Shown here: positions 36,342 to 46,444 of the stretch, one piece after another | Position numbering within the stretch: position 1 is the stretch's first letter | Layout of the letters: every line of letters starts with the position of its first letter | Assembly (NCBI GenBank): GCA_947627735.1 | Contig: CANQXG010000004.1 | Coordinates: forward strand, 30,881 to 94,880 | DNA length: 64,000 nt | Source: an uncultured Oscillospiraceae bacterium | Lineage (GTDB): Bacteria; Bacillota; Clostridia; Oscillospirales; Oscillospiraceae | Direction: 5' to 3' | Notes under the pieces: generated by a model | Database searches by the model: none | Seen by the model: the letters and a program-made list of their open reading frames with translations, nothing else | Told to the model about the DNA's origin: nothing | Translations under genes and position numbers: made by a program

Positions 36342-38399
36342 ATGAATACGCTAGATCAGGACATCCGATATCTCAAGGGCGTGGGCGACGCCCGGGCCAA
36401 GGCCCTGGAAAAGCTGGGCGTGCGCACCCTGGGCGACCTGCTGGGGTACTTTCCCCGGGCCTATGAGGACCGGCGGGCCATCTACGCCATCGCCGACGCG
36501 CCCCTGGACACGCCGGTGTGCGTGCGCGCCATGGCCGCCTCCGCGCCCACCGCCGCCTTCGTGCGCCGGGGCATGGAGCTATTGAAGCTGCGGGCGGTGG
36601 ACGAGTCCGGCGCGGTGGACATCACCTGGTTCAACCAGAATTTCCTCCGCAGCCAGTTCGTCCCCGGCCAGACCTATATCTTCTACGGCCGGCTCACCGC
36701 CATGGGCCGCCGCCGTGCCATGGCCAACCCCGCCTTCGAGCGGGAGGACCGCCAGGGCGTGGTCACAGGCCGCATCCTGCCCATCTACCGGCTCACCGCC
36801 GGCGTGACCCAAAAGCTGCTGCTGTCCGCCATGGAGCAGGCCCTGGAAAAGTGCGGCGGGCAGGTGCCCGACGTGCTCCCCCCCGCCCTGGCTGGCCGCC
36901 TGAACCTGGCCCAGGCGCCCTACGCCTACGAGAACATCCACTTCCCCCGGGACGACCAGGCCCTGGAGCAGGCCCGGCGGCGGCTGGTGTTCGAGGAGCT
37001 GTTCGTGCTGGCGGCGGCATTGGGCCTCATGCGCCGGGAGCGCACCGCCTCCGGCGGCCGGCGGATCACGCCCCGGCCCATGGAGCCGTTCTGGTCCGCC
37101 CTGCCCTACCGGCCCACCGGCGCCCAGGTCCGGGCGGTGGAGAAGGCGCTGGCGGACATGGCCTCCGGCGCGCCCATGAACCGGCTACTTCAGGGCGACG
37201 TGGGCAGCGGCAAGACCCTGGTGGCCGCGGCCCTCATCTGGCAGTGTGCCCAAAACGGGATGCAGGCCGCCTTCATGGCCCCCACGGAGATATTGGCCGA
37301 GCAGCACTATAAAAACCTCTCCGCCCTGCTGGAGCCTATGGGCGTGCGCCTGGTGAAGCTGACCGGCTCCATGAAGCCGACGGAAAAGCGCCATGCCGGG
37401 GAGCTGCTGGCCGCGGGCATGGCCCAGGCCGCCGTGGGCACCCACGCCCTTCTCAGCGCCGGCGTCACTTTCTCCGACTTAGGGCTTGTGGTCACCGACG
37501 AGCAGCACCGCTTCGGCGTGGAGCAGCGCAGCGCCCTGGCGGGCAAGGGCCTCCGGCCCCATGTACTGGTCATGTCCGCCACCCCCATCCCCCGGACCCT
37601 GGCCCTCATCATCTACGGGGACCTGGACATCTCCGTGCTCAACGAGCTGCCCCCGGGCCGGCAGAAGGTGGACACCTTCGCCCTGGGCGAGGACATGCGC
37701 CCGCGGATATGGCGGTTTGTCCGCCGTCTGGTGGGCGAGGGCCGGCAGGTGTTCGTGGTCTGCCCTATGGTGGAGGAGAACGAGGAGCTGCCCGCCGGGG
37801 TGAAGAGCGCGGAAACCTGGGCCAAGACCCTGCAGCGGGACGTGTTCCCCGACCTGCGGGTGGGGTGTGTCCACGGCAGGATGAAGGGCCGGGACAAGGA
37901 CAGGGTGATGGCCGCCTTCGCCGCCGGGGAGTACGACATCCTGGTGTCCACCACGGTGATCGAGGTGGGCGTGGATGTGCCCAACGCGGCGCTGATGATC
38001 GTGGAGAACGCCGACCGCTTCGGCCTGAGCCAGCTGCACCAGCTCCGGGGCCGTGTGGGCCGGGGCAGCCACAAGAGCTACTGCGTGCTCTTCTCCGACG
38101 CCCAGGGCCAGGAGGCCAAGTCCCGGCTGCGGATCATGGTCCAGACGAACGACGGCTTCGCCATCTCTGAGGAGGACCTGCGCCTGCGGGGTCCCGGCGA
38201 CTTCTTCGGCTCCCGGCAGCACGGTCTGCCCCAGATGCACGTGGCGGACCTGTCCGCTGACATGCGGGTGCTGAAGCAGGCCCAGGACGAGGCCCAGGCC
38301 CTTCTGGCGGCGGACCCGGCGCTGGAGAGGCCGGAGAACCGCCCCCTCAAAGAGCGCATCAGCCGCCTGTTCGACCTGCACGGCGACACCTTCAACTGA
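36342..38399 (+). CDS. recG: ATP-dependent DNA helicase RecG
   Basis: QDIRYLKGVGDARAKALEKLG; LLQGDVGSGKTLVA; DEQHRFGVEQR; HQLRGRVGRG. Confidence 0.98.
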   Translation: MNTLDQDIRYLKGVGDARAKALEKLGVRTLGDLLGYFPRAYEDRRAIYAIADAPLDTPVCVRAMAASAPTAAFVRRGMELLKLRAVDESGAVDITWFNQNFLRSQFVPGQTYIFYGRLTAMGRRRAMANPAFEREDRQGVVTGRILPIYRLTAGVTQKLLLSAMEQALEKCGGQVPDVLPPALAGRLNLAQAPYAYENIHFPRDDQALEQARRRLVFEELFVLAAALGLMRRERTASGGRRITPRPMEPFWSALPYRPTGAQVRAVEKALADMASGAPMNRLLQGDVGSGKTLVAAALIWQCAQNGMQAAFMAPTEILAEQHYKNLSALLEPMGVRLVKLTGSMKPTEKRHAGELLAAGMAQAAVGTHALLSAGVTFSDLGLVVTDEQHRFGVEQRSALAGKGLRPHVLVMSATPIPRTLALIIYGDLDISVLNELPPGRQKVDTFALGEDMRPRIWRFVRRLVGEGRQVFVVCPMVEENEELPAGVKSAETWAKTLQRDVFPDLRVGCVHGRMKGRDKDRVMAAFAAGEYDILVSTTVIEVGVDVPNAALMIVENADRFGLSQLHQLRGRVGRGSHKSYCVLFSDAQGQEAKSRLRIMVQTNDGFAISEEDLRLRGPGDFFGSRQHGLPQMHVADLSADMRVLKQAQDEAQALLAADPALERPENRPLKERISRLFDLHGDTFN

Positions 38400-38466
38400 G
38401 GGCGCGTGCGCATCAAAGCTAGCGGCATTTCCCGAGCCGGTGTGTAGTATTTGAAGGAAAACAGGT

Positions 38467-38952
38467 ATGGATAAAGTCGTTATCAAGAAGATAGAAACGG
38501 ATACGGAGATCAGAGAAAAAGCGTATGTTCACTGGAAATCATGGCAAGAAGCTTATTCGGGGATCGTCGAACAGAAATATCTTGATGAGCATACGCTTGA
38601 ACAGTGTGAAGAAATGGCTCTCCGCTCAGCAGATAACACGATCATCGCAAAGAAAGACGGTCATGTTATTGGATTTGCTGAGTATGGAGAAAACCACGAC
38701 GGAGATCTGCCAAACGCGGGCGAGATCGGTGCGCTTTATGTTTTGGCAGACCACAATGGATGCGGAATAGGAAAACAGTTATTACAGGAAGCTCTCATTC
38801 TATTAAAAGACTATCCCCATATCGCGATCTGGGTACTAAAGGAGAACGAGAGGGCGATCGCGTTTTATAAACGATGCGGATTCCAGTTTGATGGACACCA
38901 AGGCATGACGCAGATCGGTGCTGCTGCGGCAAGAATGAGATTGGAAAGATAA
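38467..38952 (+). CDS. GNAT family N-acetyltransferase
   Basis: GALYVLADHNGCGIGKQLLQEAL...LKENERAIAFYKRCGF. Confidence 0.93.
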   Translation: MDKVVIKKIETDTEIREKAYVHWKSWQEAYSGIVEQKYLDEHTLEQCEEMALRSADNTIIAKKDGHVIGFAEYGENHDGDLPNAGEIGALYVLADHNGCGIGKQLLQEALILLKDYPHIAIWVLKENERAIAFYKRCGFQFDGHQGMTQIGAAAARMRLER

Positions 38953-38980
38953 CTTCCAGTTTATCTCACCGCGCACGGAC

Positions 38981-39021
38981 AAAATAAAAAACAAGCGGCA
39001 GAGCCGCTTGTTTTTTATTTT
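38981..39021. terminator. bidirectional intrinsic terminator
   Basis: AAAATAAAAAACAAGCGGC-AGA-GCCGCTTGTTTTTTATTTT. Confidence 0.93.
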
Positions 39022-39028
39022 GCTTGTC

Positions 39029-41266
39029 TTATTCCTCTTCGGCAGGCTCGTCCACCTCAGGGGCGACGCCGCTGACCTCGCCGGTGGCGGAGATCTCGTA
39101 CACCAGAGCGTCATCCTCAGGCTCGGGATCAGGCTCCGGCTTTCTGGGCGCGCGCTGACGGGCGGGAGCCGGTTCCGGCTCGATGAGAGCGCGGATGCTC
39201 AGGGAGATCTTCTGCTTGTCGTTGTCGATGGCGGTGATCTTGGCGTCCACCTCCTGACCCACGGACAGGACCTCCTCCGGCTTGCCGATGCGACGATTGG
39301 CGATCTGGGAGATGTGGATCAGGCCGTCCACGCCGGGCAGCACCTCGGCAAAAGCGCCGAAGGGCATCAGCTTGACGATCTTCACCTTGGCCACGTCGCC
39401 GGGCTGATAGGCCGCGGTGAACTTGGCCCAGGGGTTGTCCTCCGCCTTGCGGTAGCCCAGGGAGATCTTCCGCTTCTCGGGGTCGAAGCTGATGACATGG
39501 ACCTCCACCTCCTGGCCGATGGACAGCACGTCCTCCGGCTTGCGGATGCGGTCCCAGCTGATCTCGGAAACATGGACCATGCCGTCCACGCCGCCGATGT
39601 CCACGAAGGCGCCGTAGCTGGTCATGCTCTTGACGGTGCCCTGATAGACCTTGCCGTTTTCGATCTCGGCCCAGATCTTGTCCGCCTTCTCCCGGCGCTC
39701 CCGGACGGCGACGCTGCGGATGGAGCCGACGACGCGCTTGCGGGAGCGGTTGACCTCGGTGATACGGAAGCGGACGGTCTTGCCCACCAGCTCGCTCATG
39801 GGCACATCGCGGCCCAGGCCGGTCTGGGAGGCGGGGATGAACACGCGGATGCCCTTGATGTTGATGACCACGCCGCCCTTGTTCTCCTCGGAGACCTTCC
39901 CCTCCAGGACGGTGCCGTCCTCATAGGCTGCCTCCACGTCGGTCCAGCTCTTGGCGGCGTCCAGACGGCGCTTGGACAGCTGCACGGTGCCCTCCACGTC
40001 GTTGACGCGAACAACGGAAGCCTGGATCTCATCGCCGACCTTGACCAGCTCGTTGATGTCCACACCGGGCTTGTCGTCGGTGAACTCGGATACGGATATG
40101 TATCCGGAGTGCTTGGTGGGCAGATCAACGGTGATCTCCGTGGAGCCGATGGCGGCCACGGTGCCGGTGACGGTGTCGCCGTTGTGGATGGTGCGGATGG
40201 AGTCCTCCAGCAGCTGATCGAAGCTCTTCTCCGCGGGCGCAGCGGGCGTCTCCTCGGCGGCGGGGGCCTCTGCCTCGGGAGCGGCTGCTTCCTCAGCGGC
40301 AGGTGCGACGGGGGCCTCTTCGACGGCAGGGACTTCCTCCGCCGCGGGGGCTTCCGCTGCCACAGGGGCTTCCTCCACTACGGGAGTCTCCTCGGCGACG
40401 GGTTCTTCTTTCAGGATCTCAGGCTCGTTCATTTTGTTTACTACCTCCTTAATTATCCACGAGGGCGTTGAGGCGCCGGCGGTGACGCCGACGGAAGAAC
40501 ACCCGGAAAGGCGCTTTCGGTCCAGCTCGTCCGCTTTTTCCACGAACAGGACGACGGGGCAGTTTTCCGCGCATATCTGCGCCAGATGGATGGAGTTGGC
40601 GCTGTGCCTCCCCCCCGCCACGATCACCGCGTCGCAGGACGCGGCGAGCTGTCTGGCCTCATTTTGCCTAATACTCGTAGCATCGCATATTGTATCAAAT
40701 ATCTGCGCGTTTGTACACAGTTTTTTTATCGAATTAATACTTTGTTCACTAATTTCTTTGTTGGAGGTGGTCTGAAAAACCACCGTGACGGGGCTGTCGG
40801 GGGTGAAAGACCGCTCCTCCATCCACCGGCGCAGCTCATCGGCGCTGCGCACCACCGCCGCGCCGTCGCACCAGCCGCATATGCCCTGCACCTCCGGGTG
40901 GTCCGGCTCGCCGAACACCACCACCTGCCGGCCCTCCCGGCCGGCCCGCTCCACGATCCGGTGGATGCGGGACACCTTGGGGCAGGTAGCGTCCACGATG
41001 ACGCACCCCTTCCCCTCCAGTATGTCCCGTTCCGCCCGGGAAATACCGTGGGAGCGGATGACCACCGGCGCGCCGGCGGGCACGTCCTCCGCCCGCCGGG
41101 CGGTGCGCAGGCCCTTCGCCTCCTGGCGGGCCACCGCGTCCCGGTTGTGGATCAGCTCCCCCAGGCTCCAGCAGGCTCCATATCGCTCCAGCGCCTGCTC
41201 CGTCAGGGATACCGCCCGGTCCACGCCGAAGCAGAACCCGGCGCTCTTCGCCACCGTGACGGTCAT
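39029..41266 (-). CDS. ispH-rpsA: bifunctional IspH / 30S ribosomal protein S1
   Basis: AKSAGFCFGVDRAV...ATCPKVSRIH...GVTAGASTP fused to four S1 repeats. Confidence 0.95.
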   Translation of the reverse strand: MTVTVAKSAGFCFGVDRAVSLTEQALERYGACWSLGELIHNRDAVARQEAKGLRTARRAEDVPAGAPVVIRSHGISRAERDILEGKGCVIVDATCPKVSRIHRIVERAGREGRQVVVFGEPDHPEVQGICGWCDGAAVVRSADELRRWMEERSFTPDSPVTVVFQTTSNKEISEQSINSIKKLCTNAQIFDTICDATSIRQNEARQLAASCDAVIVAGGRHSANSIHLAQICAENCPVVLFVEKADELDRKRLSGCSSVGVTAGASTPSWIIKEVVNKMNEPEILKEEPVAEETPVVEEAPVAAEAPAAEEVPAVEEAPVAPAAEEAAAPEAEAPAAEETPAAPAEKSFDQLLEDSIRTIHNGDTVTGTVAAIGSTEITVDLPTKHSGYISVSEFTDDKPGVDINELVKVGDEIQASVVRVNDVEGTVQLSKRRLDAAKSWTDVEAAYEDGTVLEGKVSEENKGGVVINIKGIRVFIPASQTGLGRDVPMSELVGKTVRFRITEVNRSRKRVVGSIRSVAVRERREKADKIWAEIENGKVYQGTVKSMTSYGAFVDIGGVDGMVHVSEISWDRIRKPEDVLSIGQEVEVHVISFDPEKRKISLGYRKAEDNPWAKFTAAYQPGDVAKVKIVKLMPFGAFAEVLPGVDGLIHISQIANRRIGKPEEVLSVGQEVDAKITAIDNDKQKISLSIRALIEPEPAPARQRAPRKPEPDPEPEDDALVYEISATGEVSGVAPEVDEPAEEE

Positions 41267-41958
41267 AGCGCCGCCCTCTCCGCCATCCGCCGGCGCACCA
41301 GGTCATACACCGCGCCGATGCTCTGTTCCAATGTCATGTCCGAGGTATCCAGCGTCACGGCGTCCTCCGCCGCCCGCAGGGGCGCGGCGGCCCGGGAGGC
41401 GTCGTCATGGTCCCGCCGGGCCATGTCCGCCGCCACCTGCTCATAGGTACTGTCGTCCCCCTTGGCGGCCAGCTCCGCCAGACGGCGGCGCGCCCGCGCC
41501 TCGGGGGAGGCGGTGAGGAATATCTTCAGGTCCGCGTCGGGCAGCACCACCGTGCCGATGTCCCGCCCGTCCATGACCACGCTCTGCCGCCGGGCGGTCT
41601 GGCGCTGCATGTCCAGCAAAAATCCCCGCACCACCGGCAGGGCGGACACCGCCGAGGCATACATGCTCATCTCCGGCGTGCGGATGGCCGCGGACACATC
41701 CTCTCCGCCCAGGAACATCCGCTGGCTGCCGTCGGGGCCGTAGTCGAAGGATATGTCCAGCGCCGGCAGCAGCGGCGCCACCGCGGCGGCGTCATGGGGG
41801 TCCCGCCCCGCCCGGCGCACCGCCAGCCCCACCGTCCGGTAGATGGCCCCGGTGTCCACGTACACGAACCCGCACCGGGCCGCCACCGCCTTGGCGATGG
41901 TGCTCTTGCCGGCCCCGGAGGGGCCGTCGATGGCCACGGAAAACACATTGTCGTTCAT
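41263..41958 (-). CDS. cmk: cytidylate kinase
   Basis: VAIDGPSGAGKSTIAKAVAARCGFVYVDTGAIYRT...MDGRDIGTVVLPDADLKIFLTA. Confidence 0.96.
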   Translation of the reverse strand: MNDNVFSVAIDGPSGAGKSTIAKAVAARCGFVYVDTGAIYRTVGLAVRRAGRDPHDAAAVAPLLPALDISFDYGPDGSQRMFLGGEDVSAAIRTPEMSMYASAVSALPVVRGFLLDMQRQTARRQSVVMDGRDIGTVVLPDADLKIFLTASPEARARRRLAELAAKGDDSTYEQVAADMARRDHDDASRAAAPLRAAEDAVTLDTSDMTLEQSIGAVYDLVRRRMAERAAL

Positions 41959-43193
41959 TTCGATCCTCCTCCCGCGGCCAGCCCGGCCTTCCGGCCGGTG
42001 GCCCATGCGATCTGCAGGTTGAACCCGCCGGTATACCCGTCTACGTCCAATATCTCCCCGGCGAAGTACAGCCCCGGCACCAGCTTGCTCATCATGGTCC
42101 GGGGGTCCACCTGCTTCACATCCACCCCGCCGGCGGTGACGATGGCCTCCGCCGGGGGCCGCGTGCCGGATACGGGCACGGGAAAGTCCTTCAGCCGCTC
42201 CCCCAGGGCCAGGCGCTTTTCCCGGGTCAGGTCATGGGCCTTCTCCTCCGGGTCGATGCCCGCCGCGTCCAGCAGCGCCGGGATCAGCGACCGGGGTGCC
42301 AGGTCCGTCAGGGCGTTGGTCATGTCCCGATTGGAATACTTTTCCAGGTCCCGGCGGATGCGCCCGTCCAGCTTCTCTGCGTCCAGGGCGGGCTTGAAGT
42401 CCACGGACAGGGAGTAGCGCCTGCCTGCCCAGTCCCGGATGTGGGCGCTGGCGGACAGGACCAGAGGGCCGGTGACGCCGAAGTGGGCGAAGAGCATCTC
42501 CCCCCGCTCCTTCCATATGGCTTTGCCGTCCTCCAGCAATGTCAGATCCACGTTTCGCGGCGCCAGCCCCGCCAGGCGGACACAGCAGGCGTCCCCGCTC
42601 ACAAGGGGCACCAAAGACGGCCTGGGCGCCACGATCCGGTGGCCCAGCGCCGCCGCCATGGCGTAACCGTCGCCGGTGGAGCCGGTGGCAGGATAGGATA
42701 TGCCCCCCGTGGCCAGCACGGCCCATCCGCAGCCGATGACGCCCCGCTCCGTCTCCACGCCGGTCACGGCGCCGTCGGGGCCGGTGACGATCCTCACCGC
42801 CCGACCGTGGACCCGGCCCACGCCCAGCACGTCCATCCGCCCGGCCAGGGCATCGGCCACGTCGTGGGCGTTGTCGGACACGGGAAACACCCGCCCGCCC
42901 CGCTCGGTCTTCAGCGGCACGCCCAGATCCTCGAAAAAGGCCATGGCCGCCGCCGGCGGGAAGGCGGTGAGGGCGCTGTATAAAAACTTCGGGTTGCCCG
43001 GCACGTTGGCCAGCACGCCCTTCACATCGCAGTCGTTGGTCAGGTTGCACCGGCCCTTGCCCGTGATGCGCACCTTCCGGCCCATCTGCCGGTTCGGCTC
43101 GACGACGATCACGTCCAGCCCCCGCTCCGCGGCGGTCACCGCGGCCATCATGCCGGCGGCGCCCCCGCCCACGATCACCCCGTCAGCTCTCAC
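41955..43193 (-). CDS. NAD(P)/FAD-dependent oxidoreductase (HI0933/BaiN family)
   Basis: VIVGGGAAGMMAAVTAAERGLDVIVVEPNRQMGRKVRITGKGRCNLTND. Confidence 0.93.
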   Translation of the reverse strand: MRADGVIVGGGAAGMMAAVTAAERGLDVIVVEPNRQMGRKVRITGKGRCNLTNDCDVKGVLANVPGNPKFLYSALTAFPPAAAMAFFEDLGVPLKTERGGRVFPVSDNAHDVADALAGRMDVLGVGRVHGRAVRIVTGPDGAVTGVETERGVIGCGWAVLATGGISYPATGSTGDGYAMAAALGHRIVAPRPSLVPLVSGDACCVRLAGLAPRNVDLTLLEDGKAIWKERGEMLFAHFGVTGPLVLSASAHIRDWAGRRYSLSVDFKPALDAEKLDGRIRRDLEKYSNRDMTNALTDLAPRSLIPALLDAAGIDPEEKAHDLTREKRLALGERLKDFPVPVSGTRPPAEAIVTAGGVDVKQVDPRTMMSKLVPGLYFAGEILDVDGYTGGFNLQIAWATGRKAGLAAGGGSK

Positions 43194-44046
43194 TGCCGGT
43201 GAACACGCCGTACTCGCTCCACAGCTTCTCCAGATAGCCGAACGTTTCGTCCAGAGAGTCCCGCTTCCGGGCCGCCACGGCCACGATCAGGGCGTTGATG
43301 ACGCTCATGGGCGCCACCAGGGAGTCCAGGAAGGACACCATGTCGCTCTTGGCGAACAGCTTGATGTCCGCCAGGGGGGCGAAGGGCGAGTGGTCGTTGT
43401 CCGTCAGGGCGATGACCGTGGCGCCCCGGCCCTTGGCAAACTGCATGGCCTTCAGTGACCCCGCGGAGTACCGGGGGTAGCTGATGCCCATGTACACGTC
43501 CCCGGGGCCGATGTGCATGATCTGTTCATACACCTCGTTGGCGGTGGTGTCGTGGACCAGGCGCACGTCCTGCACCAGCAGGTTCATGTAAAAGCCCATG
43601 AAGCTGGCCAGGGATGCGGACGAGCGCATGCCCACGATGTACAGGTGCTTCGCCTGGGCGATGGCGTCCACCGCGGCGGCGAAGCTGTCCCGGTCCATCT
43701 CCTCCAGGGTGCTCTGCAGCTTCTCCACGTCGGAGGTGAGCACCGCCTTCATCAGGTCGCCGCCGTCCATCATGTCCTTGGCCACGGCGATGCGCTGGAC
43801 GCTGGTGAGGCGGCTGCGGACCATCTCCTGCATGGCCCGGCGCATGCCCGGATAGCCGTCGAAGCCCAGCTCCGTGGCGAAGCGCACCACTGTCGATTCG
43901 CTCACGCCCACGGTGCGCCCCAGCTTCCCCGCCGTCATAAAGGCGGCCTTATCGTAATTGTCCGTGATGAACCGGGCGATGCGCTTCTGGCCCTTGGACA
44001 GGTGCCGGGCGCTGTCGTTCATCAGGGAAAGGATGTCTTTTTCCAT
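43183..44046 (-). CDS. MurR/RpiR family transcriptional regulator
   Basis: HTH VGVSESTVVRFATELGFDGYPGMRRAM plus SIS domain. Confidence 0.93.
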   Translation of the reverse strand: MEKDILSLMNDSARHLSKGQKRIARFITDNYDKAAFMTAGKLGRTVGVSESTVVRFATELGFDGYPGMRRAMQEMVRSRLTSVQRIAVAKDMMDGGDLMKAVLTSDVEKLQSTLEEMDRDSFAAAVDAIAQAKHLYIVGMRSSASLASFMGFYMNLLVQDVRLVHDTTANEVYEQIMHIGPGDVYMGISYPRYSAGSLKAMQFAKGRGATVIALTDNDHSPFAPLADIKLFAKSDMVSFLDSLVAPMSVINALIVAVAARKRDSLDETFGYLEKLWSEYGVFTGSES

Positions 44047-44173
44047 GTGATATCTCCTCTGTGCGCCGCGTCCGGCGCACCAGATACTATCATAGCGGGA
44101 CAGCCGGAAAAATGCAAGTATTCTTCTGAAATTTTCTTTTCCTTGCAAAACGCCGGCTGATTCCCGGGAAAAA

Positions 44174-44884
44174 TCACGGTTTTTGCAAGAAGGCTACCTC
44201 ATCCCTTGTCATATGCCGCCACTTGCCCACGGGCAGGTCCCCCAGGGTGACCGGCCCCTCGGCGACGCGCACCAGGCGGCTTACATGCAGCGAGCATTTA
44301 TCGCACATCCGGCGGATCTGGCGGTTTTTCCCCTCGTGGATCACCACCTGCACCTCCGCGGCGTCGCCCCGCCGCTCGATCAGCGTCACCTTCGGCCTGG
44401 CGATAGGCTCGCCGTCCAGGCTGTCCATGGCCCGCAGGGCCGCCAGGGAGCCGGGGATGTCCGGTCCCTGGACAAAGACGGTATAGACCTTGTCCACCTG
44501 GTGGGACGGGTGCATCATGCGGTTGGCGGCCTGGCCGTCGTCGGTGAAGATGAGCAGCCCCTCCGAGTCCATGTCCAGCCGGCCCACGGGATACAGCCGC
44601 CCGCCCGCGTCCGCCACCAGCTCCGCCGCCGTGGGGCGGCCCCGGTCGTCCCGCATGGTGGTGACGTATCCCCGGGGCTTGTTGAGCACTATGTACCGCC
44701 GCCGGGCCGCCGGTCGAAGGGGCTGGCCGTCCACCCGGATGTCGTCCCTGTCCGGGTCGGCGCTCATGCCCACCGAGGCCCGGGCGCCGTTGACCGTCAC
44801 CCTTCCGGCGGCGATCATCTCCTCCGCCGCCCGACGGGAGGCGATCCCCGCGGCGGATATGAGCTTTTGCAATCTCTGGTCCAT
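44174..44884 (-). CDS. rRNA pseudouridine synthase (RsuA/RluB family)
   Basis: S4 domain; NKPRGYVTT; VGRLDMDSEGLLIFTDDG. Confidence 0.94.
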   Translation of the reverse strand: MDQRLQKLISAAGIASRRAAEEMIAAGRVTVNGARASVGMSADPDRDDIRVDGQPLRPAARRRYIVLNKPRGYVTTMRDDRGRPTAAELVADAGGRLYPVGRLDMDSEGLLIFTDDGQAANRMMHPSHQVDKVYTVFVQGPDIPGSLAALRAMDSLDGEPIARPKVTLIERRGDAAEVQVVIHEGKNRQIRRMCDKCSLHVSRLVRVAEGPVTLGDLPVGKWRHMTRDEVAFLQKP

Positions 44885-44896
44885 GTCCTCTCCTCT

Positions 44897-46003
44897 CTAG
44901 CCCAGCAGCGCCAGGAGCTTGTCCCACACCGACGGCTCTTCTTGCGTCTGTGCCACATCCTCGGCGCACACCAGCGCCGTCCGGGCCACCTCCACGCCGT
45001 TTAAGAACGCCGCCGCCTCGCCGCACACCTGGCCGGCGGCCACCTCCGCGTACAAAAACGCCGGCAGCCGGTACTCCACCCGGATAGGCTCCCCGCCCCG
45101 GTGGAGCACCCACAGTCCCTCCGGCGCGGTGACGCGCACCTCCGGCTGCTCGCCGCCCATCACCGGCACGGACCAGGCCCGGCCCGCCAGCACGTCGCTG
45201 CGGTCATAGAGATCATAGGCCCAGTCGTACAGGTCCCGGTGGTCGTCCCAGTCGTCCGGGTCGGACAACGTCACGCATATGAGCGTCACGCCCTCCCGCT
45301 CACAGGCGGTCACCAGCGTCCGCCCGGCGGCGGAGGTGTAGCCCGTCTTGACGCCGAACACCCCCTCGCACTCCCACAAGAGCCTGTTGTGGTTGACGAA
45401 GGTCCTCTCCCCGATCTTGTACGACCGGGTGGACACGATCCGGCGCAGATCCCCGTCGGCAAGCGCCGCCCGGGTGATGATCGCCAGGTCCCTGGCGCTG
45501 GCGTAATGGCCCGGTTCATCCAGGCCGTTGGGGTTGGCGAAGTGGGTGTTGGCGCAGCCCAGGCGCTGGGCGGCGTCGTTCATCAGCGCCGCGAAATCCT
45601 CCACGGACCCCGCCGCCGTGCAGGCCAGGGCCACCGCCGCGTCGTTGCCGGAGGCCAGCATCAGCCCGTACAGCAGCTGCTCCACCGTCAGGGTCTGGCC
45701 CGGGGCCAGGTACATGCTGGACCCCTCCACGCCCGTCCAGGCCGGGTCCACGGTCACCTCGTCGTCCAGCCCACACTGCTCCAGCGCCGTCAGTGCGGTC
45801 ATGATCTTCGTGGTGGACGCGATGGCCATCGGCTCGTCCGGCAGCCGCTGCCAGAGAAGCCTGCCGCTGTCCGCGTCCATCAGCACCCCCGCCTTGCAGG
45901 ACAGGTCCGGCTCCCGGGCCGAAGCGGAGGCGCTCACGCCGCCCATCAGCAGCGCCGCCGCCAGCGCCAGCGCCGGGATCGCTCTCAAGTTCATAATAAG
46001 CAC
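44897..46003 (-). CDS. D-alanyl-D-alanine carboxypeptidase (DacF-like)
   Basis: SxxK IASTTKIMTAL; SGN LASGNDAAVAL; KTG GVKTGYTSAAG. Confidence 0.95.
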   Translation of the reverse strand: MLIMNLRAIPALALAAALLMGGVSASASAREPDLSCKAGVLMDADSGRLLWQRLPDEPMAIASTTKIMTALTALEQCGLDDEVTVDPAWTGVEGSSMYLAPGQTLTVEQLLYGLMLASGNDAAVALACTAAGSVEDFAALMNDAAQRLGCANTHFANPNGLDEPGHYASARDLAIITRAALADGDLRRIVSTRSYKIGERTFVNHNRLLWECEGVFGVKTGYTSAAGRTLVTACEREGVTLICVTLSDPDDWDDHRDLYDWAYDLYDRSDVLAGRAWSVPVMGGEQPEVRVTAPEGLWVLHRGGEPIRVEYRLPAFLYAEVAAGQVCGEAAAFLNGVEVARTALVCAEDVAQTQEEPSVWDKLLALLG

Positions 46004-46044
46004 CGCCTTTCAGCAGTGCTTATTCTTGCCGTTTCCGCCGGGCT

Positions 46045-46437
46045 TTAGCCCTGGCCGGGACCCTTTTTCCCATTTTTGTCCAGATACCGCTCCAGCCGCT
46101 CCAGCACCTCCGGCACCATGTCCAGAAGTCTGTCCGCCGTGGAGAAGGCCGGCGGCTGGATGGCCAGCATCCGGCTGGTGCCGTCCCGGCTCATCAGAAA
46201 GCCCACCGGCTCCACCTTCACCGCCGCGCTGCCGCCGCCCCATATCCCTCCGCGGACGGAGGCGTCCGTCTTGTCCCCGCCGCCGGAGGCAAAGCCGAAG
46301 GTGAGCCGGGACACGGGGATCAGCGTGGTCCCGTCCGGGATGGTCAGGGGCGTGCCGATGACGGTGTCCGGGTCCACCATGCCCCGGATACGGTCCATGG
46401 CGCTCTGCATCAGCTCGTTCACCGCGTGTTCTGCCAT
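46045..46437 (-). CDS. ytfJ: GerW/YtfJ family sporulation protein
   Basis: GTPLTIPDGTTLIPVSRLTFGFASGGGD; next to scpB/scpA. Confidence 0.92.
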   Translation of the reverse strand: MAEHAVNELMQSAMDRIRGMVDPDTVIGTPLTIPDGTTLIPVSRLTFGFASGGGDKTDASVRGGIWGGGSAAVKVEPVGFLMSRDGTSRMLAIQPPAFSTADRLLDMVPEVLERLERYLDKNGKKGPGQG

Positions 46438-46444
46438 AGGCGCA

